DNA from: Paracoccaceae bacterium
GTDB taxonomy: Bacteria > Pseudomonadota > Alphaproteobacteria > Rhodobacterales > Rhodobacteraceae
Length of the DNA stretch: 64,000 nt
Direction: 5' to 3'
Assembly: GCA_024742695.1 (NCBI GenBank)
Contig: JANSXY010000001.1
Span: 62,001 to 126,000, forward strand
In this document: in pieces, positions 26,360 to 37,726 of the stretch
Layout of the letters: each line of letters starts with the position of its first letter
Position numbering within the stretch: the stretch's first letter is position 1
Made by a program: the position numbers and the translations under genes
The notes under the pieces: generated by a model
Told to the model about the DNA's origin: nothing
The model's input: only the letters and a program-made list of their open reading frames with translations
Databases searched by the model: none

Positions 26360-27715
26360 ATGAGTTCGAGACTACTTTCGGGCGTCGCGACGCTGGCGCT
26401 GTTCGCGGGTGCCGCCACGGCGCAGGATCTGAAGTTCGCGCCGGGCGCGGATGCCCGTTTCGACTGGGCCAGCTACGAGGCGTTCGCGGCGGCGCATGAC
26501 CTCGCGGGCGAGCAGATCACGGTGTTCGGCCCCTGGCTCGGCCCCGACCAGGAGCTCGTGGAAAGCGTTCTGGCCTATTTCGCCGCCGCCACCGGCGCGG
26601 ATGTGCGCTACACCGGGTCGGACAGTTTCGAACAGCAGATCGTCGTCGATCTGGAGGCCGGATCGGCCCCGAACATCGCGGTCTTCCCGCAGCCGGGCCT
26701 TGCCGCCGACATGGCCGCGCGCGGCTTCCTGACGCCGCTGGGCGAAGATGCCGAGGCCTGGATGACCGAGGCCTATGCCGCCGGTCCGTCCTGGGTGGCG
26801 CTTGGCGTCTATGCCGGGGCCGACGGGTCCGACGCGTTCTATGCCTTCCCCTACAAGGCCGATGTGAAGTCGCTGGTCTGGTATTCGCCCGAGAACTTCG
26901 AGGATGCGGGCTACGAGGTGCCGCAGACGATGGAAGAGCTGAAGGCGCTGACCGATCAGATCGTCGCCGATGGCGAGACGCCCTGGTGCATCGGCCTCGG
27001 CTCGGGCGGCGCGACGGGCTGGCCGGCGACCGACTGGGTCGAGGATCTGCTGCTGCGGACCCAGACGCCGGACGTCTATGACGGCTGGGTGACGAACGAG
27101 ATCGCCTTCGACGATCCGCGCATCGTCGGCGCGATCGAGGAATTCGGCTGGTTCGCCCGCAACGACGCCTATGTCGCCGGCGGCGCCGGCGTGGTCGCCT
27201 CGACCGATTTCCGCGACAGCCCCAAGGGTCTCTTCGACAGCCCGCCGCAGTGCTACATGCACCGCCAGGCCTCGTTCATCCCGGCGTTCTTCCCCGAAGG
27301 CACCGAGGTGGGCGTTGACGTCGACTTCTTCTACTTCCCCGCCTACGCGGAAAAGGATCTCGGCTCGCCGGTGCTGGGCGCGGGAACGCTGTTCACGATC
27401 ACCAAGGACAGCCCGGCGGCGCATGCGCTGATCGACTTCCTGCAAACGCCGATCGCGCATGAGGTCTGGATGGCGCAGGGCGGGTTCCTGACGCCGTATT
27501 CGGCCGCCAATCCCGATGTCTACGCCAATGACGTGCTCAAGGGGCTGGGCGAGATCCTGACCAACGCCACCACCTTCCGCTTCGACGGCTCCGACCTGAT
27601 GCCGGGCGGCGTGGGCGCGGGCAGCTTCTGGACCGGCATGGTCGACTACGCCGGCGGCAAGCCGGCGGCGGATGTCGCCGCCGAGATCCAGGCCTCCTGG
27701 GACGCGCTGAAGTAA
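26360..27715 (+). CDS. aglE: Alpha-glucoside ABC transporter substrate-binding protein
   Basis: A 451-residue periplasmic solute-binding protein (family 1 type) with a clear Sec signal peptide (cleavage likely after ATA, about residue 21). It should capture alpha-glucosides such as trehalose, sucrose or maltose and deliver them to AglFG; the set is typical of AglE in Rhizobium and Rhodobacter agl operons. Aromatic residues expected for sugar stacking (PYKADVKSLVWYSP, GWPATDWVEDLL) are present. First gene of the aglEFGAK unit, downstream of operator copy 2. Confidence 0.92.
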   Translation: MSSRLLSGVATLALFAGAATAQDLKFAPGADARFDWASYEAFAAAHDLAGEQITVFGPWLGPDQELVESVLAYFAAATGADVRYTGSDSFEQQIVVDLEAGSAPNIAVFPQPGLAADMAARGFLTPLGEDAEAWMTEAYAAGPSWVALGVYAGADGSDAFYAFPYKADVKSLVWYSPENFEDAGYEVPQTMEELKALTDQIVADGETPWCIGLGSGGATGWPATDWVEDLLLRTQTPDVYDGWVTNEIAFDDPRIVGAIEEFGWFARNDAYVAGGAGVVASTDFRDSPKGLFDSPPQCYMHRQASFIPAFFPEGTEVGVDVDFFYFPAYAEKDLGSPVLGAGTLFTITKDSPAAHALIDFLQTPIAHEVWMAQGGFLTPYSAANPDVYANDVLKGLGEILTNATTFRFDGSDLMPGGVGAGSFWTGMVDYAGGKPAADVAAEIQASWDALK

Positions 27716-27733
27716 CGGCGCGCGACACGCGAG

Positions 27734-27761
27734 GGCCGTGGGCCGGGTCCGGCCCGCGGCC
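27734..27761 (+). other. Intercistronic hairpin between aglE and aglF
   Basis: A 13-bp stem with one G-T wobble (27734-27746 with 27749-27761, loop GT) lies between the binding-protein gene and the first permease gene. Such hairpins often protect the binding-protein message and make it more abundant than the permease message. There is no T-tract, so it is not a standard terminator. Confidence 0.6.
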
Positions 27762-27809
27762 GCCTGACGGGGGGCGCGCCGGGGAGGGCGCGCGACAGGG
27801 GAGGTGGCG

Positions 27810-29033
27810 ATGAACCCGGCCTTGCAGGGTCTTCTGACGATCGTGATCGGCGTCGGCGGCTGTATCGGCTATTTCTGGCTGTCGAACCAGGTGCTCGACA
27901 AGGTGATCTTTCCGCCGAAGGGCGCCAATCCAGGCCGCAACATCACCCGCGCCAACATGGTCCGGCCCTGGCTGTTCCTGTTTCCCGCGATTGTCGCGCT
28001 GGGGCTGTACCTTGCCTATCCGGTGATCGAGACGCTGCGCCTGTCGCTGACCGACCGCGACCAGGGCGGCGCCTTCGTGGGCCTGGCCAACTATCGCCAG
28101 ATGTTGAGCGAGGAGAAGTTCTGGGAAGCGATGCGCAACAACATGCTGTGGCTGATCGTGGTGCCCGCCGCCTCGACCGCGCTGGGGCTTCTGGTCGCGC
28201 AGCTCACCGACCGCATCCGCTGGGGCAGCCTCGCCAAGTCGCTGATCTTCATGCCGATGGCGATTTCCTTCGTCGGCGCCTCGGTGATCTTCAAGCTGAT
28301 CTACGACGTGCGTCCGGTGGATCAGTCGCAGATCGGGGTGATGAACGCGATCTGGCTGCAATTCGAGGGCGGCATCGGCTCGGTCCTGTTCCTGAAACTT
28401 CTGCCCGCGGTCATTCTCGCGGGGTTCGCGGCGGCGGTGGCCTATGTCGGCTGGCTGCTGGCCCGGCCGGTCTTCGGCAGCCACCCGCCGGGGTTCAGGG
28501 CGCTGCGCCTGCTGGCCGGGGCGGGGGCGGCCTGGCTGGTGATCCTGTCGCTGCGTTCGATCCTGGCGCTGGTGTCGGTCGAGCTGGCCTATGGCGAACC
28601 GCAGGCCTGGCTGGCGATCCCGTTCTGGAACAACTTCCTGTTGATGGTCGTTCTGATCTGGATCCAGACGGGGTTCGCCATGGTGATCCTGTCGGCGGCG
28701 CTGCGCGGCATTCCCGAGGAAACGGTGGAGGCCGCGATCGTCGACGGCGCCAACCCGTTCCAGGTGTTCTTCCAGATCAAGGTGCCGCAGATCATGGGCA
28801 CGATCGTCGTGGTCTGGACGACGATCACGCTGGTGGTGCTGAAGGTCTTCGACATCGTCTTCGCCATGACCAACGGCCAGTGGGAAACGCAGGTTCTGGC
28901 CAACTACATGTTCGACAAGCTGTTTCGCGCCAACGACTGGGGCGTCGGCTCGGCCGCGGCGATCGTCATCATGATCCTCGTGACGCCGATCCTGGCCTGG
29001 AACGTCTGGAACGCGCGCAAGGAAATGCGCTGA
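27810..29033 (+). CDS. aglF: Alpha-glucoside ABC transporter permease (MalF type)
   Basis: A 407-residue inner-membrane permease with an N-terminal hydrophobic segment followed by the six-helix MalF-like core. The ATPase-docking EAA loop reads EAAIVDGANPFQVFFQIKVP near residue 310. It is longer than common sugar permeases (about 300), mainly because of the N-terminal helix and a middle segment (about residues 180-250), a form seen in AglF proteins. The ATG at 27810 follows GGGGAGG; a GTG six bases upstream is less likely. Confidence 0.92.
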   Translation: MNPALQGLLTIVIGVGGCIGYFWLSNQVLDKVIFPPKGANPGRNITRANMVRPWLFLFPAIVALGLYLAYPVIETLRLSLTDRDQGGAFVGLANYRQMLSEEKFWEAMRNNMLWLIVVPAASTALGLLVAQLTDRIRWGSLAKSLIFMPMAISFVGASVIFKLIYDVRPVDQSQIGVMNAIWLQFEGGIGSVLFLKLLPAVILAGFAAAVAYVGWLLARPVFGSHPPGFRALRLLAGAGAAWLVILSLRSILALVSVELAYGEPQAWLAIPFWNNFLLMVVLIWIQTGFAMVILSAALRGIPEETVEAAIVDGANPFQVFFQIKVPQIMGTIVVVWTTITLVVLKVFDIVFAMTNGQWETQVLANYMFDKLFRANDWGVGSAAAIVIMILVTPILAWNVWNARKEMR

Positions 29034-29043
29034 GGGGGCGGCA

Positions 29044-30192
29044 ATGGACAACATCGCGGGATCGAAATCCGGCCTGAGCTGGGCGGTGCAGATCAGCACC
29101 CTGCTGATCGTGCTGCTGTGGCTGTTCCCGACCGTCGGGCTGCTTGTCTCGTCGTTCCGCACGGCCGACCAGATCTCGGCCTCCGGCTGGTGGGCGGCGC
29201 TGTTCCCGCAGGAACAGAACGAGGTGATCCGGCTGGCCGATCCCGACGAGGCCCGCGTGCCCGATGGCGCGATGTTCGTGGTCTCGGGCAACCTGTTCGA
29301 CGGGGCCGAGCGCCAGATCACCGCCTGGGGCACGTCCTCGCGCCGGATCGCGGAATTCGCGCCGGGCGAGACCGCCGAGCTTGGCGAGGGCGAAACGCTG
29401 ACCATCGAGGCCAGCGGCGACTACGTCTGGCGCGGCACCGACGACCAGCTTTCCGGCCGGGCGCAGCGCAGCTTCGTCACCGTCGTCTCGCAACCGGAAT
29501 TCACCCTGGCCAACTACGACAACATGCTCTTCGACCCCGGCAATTCCGAGGGCATGGCGCGGGCCTTCTTCAACACGCTCACGGTGACGATCCCGGCCAC
29601 GGTGATCCCGATCGTGATCGCCGCCTTCGCGGCCTATGCGCTGGCCTGGATGCAGTTTCCCGGCCGGGCGCTGCTGATCGCCTGCGTCGTGGGGCTGCTG
29701 GTGGTGCCGCTGCAACTGGCGCTGATCCCGCTTTTGCGGCTGCACCTGGGGATCGGGATCGGCAAGGGTTATCTGGGCGTCTGGCTGGCGCATACGGGGT
29801 TCGGCCTGCCGCTGGCGATCTACCTGCTGCGCAACTACATGGCCAGCCTGCCGCGCGACATCATCGAGAACGCCAAGGTCGACGGTGCGACGGATTTCCA
29901 GATCTTCACCCGGATCATCCTGCCGCTGAGTTTCCCCGCGCTCGCCAGCTTCGCGATCTTCCAGTTCCTGTGGACCTGGAACGACCTGCTGGTGGCCAAG
30001 GTCTTCCTGATCGACGCGACCGGCGACACCACGGTGATGACCAACCAGATCGTCGAATTGCTGGGCACCCGCGGCGGCAACTGGGAAATCCTCGCCACCG
30101 CCGCCTTCGTCTCGATCGCCGTGCCGCTCGCGGTGTTCTTCGCCATGCAACGCTACCTTGTCCGCGGTCTCCTCGCCGGGTCCGTCAAGTAA
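29044..30192 (+). CDS. aglG: Alpha-glucoside ABC transporter permease (MalG type)
   Basis: A 382-residue partner permease of AglF. TM1 lies near residues 14-36; it is followed by a large periplasmic insertion (about 40-160, beta-rich, absent from short MalG proteins) and then the usual membrane core. The EAA loop is ENAKVDGATDFQIFTRIILP near residue 277. The start ATG lies ten bases after the aglF stop with GAGGGGGCGGCA upstream. The large periplasmic loop is a recognised trait of AglG and may contact AglE. Confidence 0.92.
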   Translation: MDNIAGSKSGLSWAVQISTLLIVLLWLFPTVGLLVSSFRTADQISASGWWAALFPQEQNEVIRLADPDEARVPDGAMFVVSGNLFDGAERQITAWGTSSRRIAEFAPGETAELGEGETLTIEASGDYVWRGTDDQLSGRAQRSFVTVVSQPEFTLANYDNMLFDPGNSEGMARAFFNTLTVTIPATVIPIVIAAFAAYALAWMQFPGRALLIACVVGLLVVPLQLALIPLLRLHLGIGIGKGYLGVWLAHTGFGLPLAIYLLRNYMASLPRDIIENAKVDGATDFQIFTRIILPLSFPALASFAIFQFLWTWNDLLVAKVFLIDATGDTTVMTNQIVELLGTRGGNWEILATAAFVSIAVPLAVFFAMQRYLVRGLLAGSVK

Positions 30193-30208
30193 TGGGAAAG
30201 ACACGACA

Positions 30209-31864
30209 TTGAACCAGGAAACCCAAGTTCTTGCCGCCCGCGACGGGCTTGACCGCGACTGGTGGCGCGGCGCGGTGATCTACCAGATCTATCCGCGCAG
30301 CTTCCAGGATTCCGATGGCGACGGCGTGGGCGATCTCGCCGGCATCGCCCGCCGGCTCGACCATGTCGCGGCGCTTGGCGCCGACGCGATCTGGATCAGC
30401 CCGTTCTTCACCTCGCCGATGAAGGATTTCGGCTACGACGTCTCGGATTACTGCGATGTCGACCCGATGTTCGGCACGCTGGCCGATTTCGACCGGGTGG
30501 TGGCGCGGGCGCATGACCTGGGGCTGCGGGTGATGATCGACCTCGTGCTCAGCCACACCTCCGACCGGCATCCCTGGTTCGTCGAAAGCCGGGCGAGCCG
30601 CGACAACCCGAAGGCCGACTGGTACGTCTGGGCCGATCCGAGGCCCGATGGCACGCCGCCGAACAACTGGCTGTCGATCTTCGGCGGCCCGGCCTGGCAA
30701 TGGGACGGCCGGCGCCGCCAGTACTACCTGCACAACTTCCTCAAGGAACAGCCCGACCTGAACCTTCACAGCCCGGCGGTGCAGGACGCGCTTTTGGATG
30801 TCGCGCGCTTCTGGCTGCAGCGCGGGGTCGACGGATTCCGCCTTGATACAATCAATTTCTACTTCGCCGACAAGGAGTTGCGTAGCAATCCGCCACTTCC
30901 CGAGGCGCTGCGCAACGATTCCATCGCGCCGATGGTCAACCCCTACAACCACCAGGAACATCTCTACGACAAGAACCAGCCGGAGAACCTGGATTTCCTG
31001 CGCCGGTTGCGCGCGGTGATGGAGCCCTTCAACGCCGCCGCGGTCGGCGAGGTCGGTGACGCCCAGCGCGGGCTGGAGATCATGGCGCAGTACACCGCCG
31101 GCGACGACCTGATGCAGATGTGCTACTCGTTCGACCTGCTGTCGAAGCAGCGGCTGACGGCGGCGCGGCTGGTCGAGGTGATGGCCGCTTTCGAGGCCGC
31201 CGCGCCCGATGGCTGGGCCTGCTGGGCCTATTCCAACCACGATGTCGAACGCCACATCAGCCGCTGGGGGCTTTGCGACGCCGCCGCGCGGGCCTATGCC
31301 ACGCTCCTGGTGTGTCTGCGCGGCTCGATCTGCCTTTACCAGGGCGAGGAACTTGGGCTGCCGGAGGCGGAGATCGCCTTCGAGGATTTGCAGGATCCCT
31401 ACGGGATCGAGTTCTGGCCCGAGTTCAAGGGCCGCGACGGCTGCCGCACCCCGATGGTCTGGCAGGCCGACAACGCGACCGGCGGCTTCACCACCGGCAA
31501 GCCCTGGCTGCCGGTTCCCGGCGCGCATCTGGGCCGCGCCGCCGCCGTTCAGGCGGCCGATCCGCGGGGGCTGATGCATCATTATCGCCATGCCCTGGCG
31601 CTGCGCCACGCGCATCCCGCGCTTGCCAAGGGCGACCAGACCGGCATGGCGGCCTCGGGCGATGTCGTCTGCTTCCGGCGCGCGGCCGCGGGCGAGACGG
31701 TCTTCGTCGCCGTCAACCTTGGCGACGCCCCGGCCGAGATCGACGCCCCGCAGGGTGAGCGCTGGCAGGCGATCGGGGCCGATCTGGGCGCGGTGGCGCC
31801 GGGGCCGGGGGGGCGGATCGCGCTTGCCCCCTGGGAGGTTTCGCTGCTCGTCAGCCGCGATTGA
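30209..31864 (+). CDS. aglA: GH13 alpha-glucosidase
   Basis: A 551-residue cytoplasmic glycoside hydrolase family 13 enzyme (oligo-1,6-glucosidase/alpha-glucosidase group) that should hydrolyse the imported sugar. The conserved regions are present: VLSHTSDRHPWF (region I), GFRLDTINFY with the nucleophile aspartate (II), AVGEVGD with the acid/base glutamate (III) and YSNHDVERH with the stabilising aspartate (IV). No signal peptide. The start is a TTG at 30209, with GGGAAAG nine bases upstream, just after aglG; the frame is open further back inside aglG, so the start is not certain. Confidence 0.92.
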   Translation: MNQETQVLAARDGLDRDWWRGAVIYQIYPRSFQDSDGDGVGDLAGIARRLDHVAALGADAIWISPFFTSPMKDFGYDVSDYCDVDPMFGTLADFDRVVARAHDLGLRVMIDLVLSHTSDRHPWFVESRASRDNPKADWYVWADPRPDGTPPNNWLSIFGGPAWQWDGRRRQYYLHNFLKEQPDLNLHSPAVQDALLDVARFWLQRGVDGFRLDTINFYFADKELRSNPPLPEALRNDSIAPMVNPYNHQEHLYDKNQPENLDFLRRLRAVMEPFNAAAVGEVGDAQRGLEIMAQYTAGDDLMQMCYSFDLLSKQRLTAARLVEVMAAFEAAAPDGWACWAYSNHDVERHISRWGLCDAAARAYATLLVCLRGSICLYQGEELGLPEAEIAFEDLQDPYGIEFWPEFKGRDGCRTPMVWQADNATGGFTTGKPWLPVPGAHLGRAAAVQAADPRGLMHHYRHALALRHAHPALAKGDQTGMAASGDVVCFRRAAAGETVFVAVNLGDAPAEIDAPQGERWQAIGADLGAVAPGPGGRIALAPWEVSLLVSRD

Positions 31865-31875
31865 GGGAGAACCGC

Positions 31876-32961
31876 ATGGCCGATCTGAAGCTCACCGATG
31901 TCGCCAAGTCCTACGGCGAGGTGCATGTGCTCAAGCACATCGACCTCGATATCAAGACCGGCGAGTTGATCGTCTTCGTCGGGCCCTCGGGCTGCGGCAA
32001 GTCCACGCTGTTGCGGATGATCGCGGGGCTGGAAAAGATCACCGGCGGCACGCTGGAGATCGGCGGGCAGGTCATGAACGATGTGCCGCCGGCCCAGCGC
32101 GGCATCGCGATGGTGTTCCAGTCCTACGCGCTTTACCCGCACATGACGGTGCGCGAGAACATGGAGTTCGCCCTGAAGATCGCGCGCAAGAGTCGGGCGG
32201 AGATCGACGCGGCGGTCGACAAGGCCGCCGCGATCCTGCAACTCACGCCCTATCTCGACCGGCTGCCCAAGGCGCTGTCGGGCGGCCAGCGCCAGCGCGT
32301 GGCGATCGGCAGGGCGATCGTGCGCGACCCGAAGGTGTATTTGTTCGACGAGCCGCTGTCGAATCTCGACGCCGCGCTCAGGGTGGCGACCCGGATCGAG
32401 ATCGCGCAACTGAAAGAGGCGATGCCGAATTCCACGATGATCTACGTCACCCACGACCAGGTCGAGGCGATGACGCTGGCCGACCGGATCGTGGTGCTGG
32501 CCGGTGGCGGCATCGCCCAGGTCGGCGCGCCGCTGGAACTGTACGAGCGGCCCGAGTCGGAATTCGTGGCCCGCTTCATCGGCTCGCCGGCGATGAACCT
32601 GGTGCCCGGCGAGATCGTCGAGACCGGCGACAGGACGGTTGTGAAGCTCGATGGCGAGGGCACCGCCGTCTCCGCCGTGCCGTCGCGGCCCGAGGACCGG
32701 GGCAAGCGCGTCAATGTCGGCGTCCGTCCCGAGGATCTGGAGATCACCGAGGGCGCGGTGATGATCGACGGCAAGGTCGACTTCGTCGAGGCGCTGGGGG
32801 AGGTGACGCTGCTCTACTTCGTTCCCGAACACGGCCGCGACCCGGTGATCGCCAAGCTGCCGGGCGTGCACCCCGACCTGCGCGGGCAGCAGGTTCGCCT
32901 GACCGCCGCGCCGGAAAAGGTCCATGTCTTCATGGACGGCCGCTCGCTGCTGTATCGCTGA
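31876..32961 (+). CDS. aglK: Alpha-glucoside ABC transporter ATP-binding protein
   Basis: A 361-residue MalK/UgpC-type ATPase. Walker A GPSGCGKST is near residue 37, the signature is LSGGQRQRVAIGRAI, Walker B is LFDEPLSNLDA and the switch histidine is in VTHDQVEA; a C-terminal TOBE/regulatory domain occupies about 240-360. It energises AglFG. ATG 31876 is preceded by AGGGAG; a TTG at 31861 overlapping the aglA stop is a weaker choice. Last gene of the agl unit. Confidence 0.94.
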   Translation: MADLKLTDVAKSYGEVHVLKHIDLDIKTGELIVFVGPSGCGKSTLLRMIAGLEKITGGTLEIGGQVMNDVPPAQRGIAMVFQSYALYPHMTVRENMEFALKIARKSRAEIDAAVDKAAAILQLTPYLDRLPKALSGGQRQRVAIGRAIVRDPKVYLFDEPLSNLDAALRVATRIEIAQLKEAMPNSTMIYVTHDQVEAMTLADRIVVLAGGGIAQVGAPLELYERPESEFVARFIGSPAMNLVPGEIVETGDRTVVKLDGEGTAVSAVPSRPEDRGKRVNVGVRPEDLEITEGAVMIDGKVDFVEALGEVTLLYFVPEHGRDPVIAKLPGVHPDLRGQQVRLTAAPEKVHVFMDGRSLLYR

Positions 32962-32964
32962 CGC

Positions 32965-33108
32965 TCAGGAAACCAGCGACCAGAGCCCCAGCCCCAGCAG
33001 GAACAGAAGGCTGAGAAGGGTGGCGACAAGAAACGCGACCCAGGGCGTAAGCCGCGGGGCGGGGGCGTGGATGCCGTGGACCGGTTCGGGGGGCTTGCGC
33101 GTGGACAT
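32965..33108 (-). CDS. Candidate 47-residue single-pass membrane protein
   Basis: A short frame on the minus strand, convergent with aglK (3 bases apart) and divergent from the acetyltransferase gene. The first about 22 residues are Pro/Arg-rich and polar; residues from PWVAFLVATLL to the end form one long hydrophobic helix. No clear ribosome site is visible before the ATG at 33108, and the family is unknown. Support comes from the well-formed topology and the way the frame fills the gap exactly; it could still be chance. Confidence 0.5.
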   Translation of the reverse strand: MSTRKPPEPVHGIHAPAPRLTPWVAFLVATLLSLLFLLGLGLWSLVS

Positions 33109-33115
33109 GGCGCCA

Positions 33116-33130
33116 TTAAGACCGCGTTAG
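33116..33130. promoter_or_regulatory. Possible CtrA-like site in a divergent promoter region
   Basis: TTAA-N7-TTAG differs by one base from the CtrA consensus TTAA-N7-TTAA and lies between the small membrane-protein gene and the acetyltransferase gene. A further TTAAC half-site lies at 33143. Weak evidence on its own. Confidence 0.3.
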
Positions 33131-33154
33131 GTAAGCCATGCGTTAACGGGCGCC

Positions 33155-34060
33155 ATGAGGATCACCTGGAACCGTCTCGCGCCTTCGGCCTGGGATCGCG
33201 CGATCGCGCCGCACGGTGCGCCGATGCCGCAGCACGGCACCTACGGCGCGGTGGCCGAGGCCGCCGGGCGGCGGGTGGCGCGGGCCGAGATCGAGGCCGG
33301 CGGACGGGTGATCGGCTACGCCCAGATCCTGCGCCGTGGCCCGCTGGCCCTTCTGTCGCGCGGGCCGGTCTGGGTGGATGGTCCCGATCCGGCGACCCGC
33401 CGTGCCGCGCTGCGTTCCCTCGGGGCGGCGCAGCCGCTGCTGATCGCCACCACGGAGACGGCCGAACCCGGTGCCGGCCTGCCGCTCGTCACCCCCCGCC
33501 ATGTGGCCGAGATCGACCTCGCGCGCCCCGCGGCGGACTTGCGCGCCGCGATGAAGCCCAAGTGGCGCAACCGCCTTGCCGCCGCAGAGGCCGAACCGCC
33601 CGACATCCGCGCCGAGCCGGTGACGCGGGACACGCTGGACTGGCTGTTCGCGGCCGAGGCCGGGCAGCGCCGCGCCCGTGGCTACCGCGCGCTGCCGCCG
33701 GGCTTCGTGGCCGCCTGGGGCACGGTCGATCCCGACGGGCTGCGGCTGTGGACCGCGCGGCGCGGCGGCGAACGGGTGGCGGCGATGCTGTTCCTGCTGC
33801 ACCGGCCCTGGGCCAGCTACCATGTCGGCTGGTCGGGGCCGGAGGGGCGCGCCGCCAACGCCCATCCGCTGCTCCTGTGGTCCGCGATGCAGGCGCTGGC
33901 GGCCGAGGGGATCACCCGGCTCGATCTTGGCGACGTCAACACCGAGGATGCGCCCGGCCTTGCCCGGTTCAAGATCGGCGCCGGGGCGACGGTGCGGCCG
34001 CTGGGGCCGACGATCCTGTTGCCGCCGCTTACCCTGCCGCGCCTCGGGCGTGGAAGATGA
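33155..34060 (+). CDS. GNAT/FemAB-like acyltransferase
   Basis: A 301-residue cytoplasmic protein resembling the FemAB/BioF2-like branch of the GNAT fold (two linked acetyltransferase-like halves, about 20-140 and 150-285). Landmarks are DLRAAMKPKWRNRLAAAE, typical of the FemAB linker, and the C-terminal LDLGDVNTEDAPGLARFKIGAGA. Members transfer acyl or aminoacyl groups to amines or lipids; the substrate here is unknown. The 3' end overlaps the convergent ureohydrolase gene by 32 bases. Confidence 0.8.
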   Translation: MRITWNRLAPSAWDRAIAPHGAPMPQHGTYGAVAEAAGRRVARAEIEAGGRVIGYAQILRRGPLALLSRGPVWVDGPDPATRRAALRSLGAAQPLLIATTETAEPGAGLPLVTPRHVAEIDLARPAADLRAAMKPKWRNRLAAAEAEPPDIRAEPVTRDTLDWLFAAEAGQRRARGYRALPPGFVAAWGTVDPDGLRLWTARRGGERVAAMLFLLHRPWASYHVGWSGPEGRAANAHPLLLWSAMQALAAEGITRLDLGDVNTEDAPGLARFKIGAGATVRPLGPTILLPPLTLPRLGRGR

Positions 34061-34991
34061 AGCCGAGGAAATTCAGCAGCACCTGCGCGGCGAGGATCGC
34101 GGTCGATCCGGTCGGGTCGTAATCCGGCGCGACCTCGACGAGGTCGAGCCCGACGATCTCGTGGCGCCGCGCCGCCGCCTGAAGGATTTCCAGCACTTCG
34201 TAGTAAAGGAACCCGCCGTGGCTCGGCGTGCCGGTGCCCGGCGCGATCGAGGGGCAGAAACCGTCGATGTCGATCGTCACGTAAAGCCGCGCCCCGGCCG
34301 GGATCCGCGCCATGACGCCGTCGAGCCCCAGCTGGCGCACCTGCCGCACCGACAGGTAATCGCCACCCATCGCGCGGGCCGCCGCGTAGCCTTCCCGCGC
34401 CGTCGACGAGACATTGCGGATGCCCAGCGCGGTGATCCCGGTCACGTGGTCCCGTTCCGCCGCGCGCCGCATCGGGTTGCCATGCCCGTGCCGCACCCCG
34501 TGGCGTTCGTCGACGAAATCGAGATGCGCGTCGATCTGCAAGATGTGGATCGGCCCGTCGGCATCGAAGGCGCGGATGCAGGGGATGTTGACCGAATGAT
34601 CGCCGCCGATCACCACCGGCAGCGCCCCCGCGCGCAGGATCGCGCGCACGCCGGCCTCGATGTTGGCGTGGCTCGCCTCGGTATCGGTATGGACGATGTC
34701 GGCATCTCCGATATCGACGATCCGCACCTCGGGGCCAAGATAGACCGCGTCGTCCTCGTGGTCGTAGGCCCCGGCATGACCGAAGGAAAACAGCGTGGAG
34801 GCCTCGCGCACCGCGCGCGGGCCGAACCGCGCCCCGGCCCGGAACTGGGTGCCGAAATCGAACGGCGCGCCCAGCACCGCGACCTCGGCCTCGATCGCGT
34901 CCCAGTCGGCCACGTAAGGCCGCTTGCCGAAGGTCGATATCCCGACGAACGGCAGGTTCAGCCGCCCCGTTTCATAGCCGTGCCCCGCCAT
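34029..34991 (-). CDS. speB: Agmatinase-family ureohydrolase
   Basis: A 320-residue member of the arginase/agmatinase family, which hydrolyses a guanidino substrate to urea and an amine (agmatine to putrescine in SpeB). Binuclear manganese ligands are visible: H132 (GGDHSV), D154, H156 and D158 (DAHLDF), D241 and D243 (DIDGFCPS). In the last motif the usual DxDxxDP reads DIDGFCP, with C246 in place of the third, non-ligand aspartate, so the substrate may not be agmatine. Start ATG 34991 follows GGCGGAG. Convergent with the acyltransferase gene. Confidence 0.85.
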   Translation of the reverse strand: MAGHGYETGRLNLPFVGISTFGKRPYVADWDAIEAEVAVLGAPFDFGTQFRAGARFGPRAVREASTLFSFGHAGAYDHEDDAVYLGPEVRIVDIGDADIVHTDTEASHANIEAGVRAILRAGALPVVIGGDHSVNIPCIRAFDADGPIHILQIDAHLDFVDERHGVRHGHGNPMRRAAERDHVTGITALGIRNVSSTAREGYAAARAMGGDYLSVRQVRQLGLDGVMARIPAGARLYVTIDIDGFCPSIAPGTGTPSHGGFLYYEVLEILQAAARRHEIVGLDLVEVAPDYDPTGSTAILAAQVLLNFLGFIFHARGAAG

Positions 34992-35166
34992 CTCCGCCTC
35001 GCCGTTGCAGTGTGGACGAAGCAAACCCCGCCCGGCGCGCCGCCGCAAGCCCCGCGACGGCGCGCCCCTTGCCTTTCCGCGATCCAGGCGGCACCAAGTC
35101 GCCGCAGTGTTCCGGTCCGAAGCCATGCCGGGGCGGCATCTCCGCCCCCGGATGAAAGGAGCCCCG

Positions 35167-37693
<2,527 letters not shown>

Positions 37694-37726
37694 CGGTCCG
37701 GCGCGGCGCATGCCCGGCCGCCCGGC

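Noticed and set aside
30843-30855. TTGAT-ACA-ATCAA resembling an FNR site
   Set aside because: The spacer is three bases instead of four and the sequence lies inside the aglA coding region between conserved motifs.
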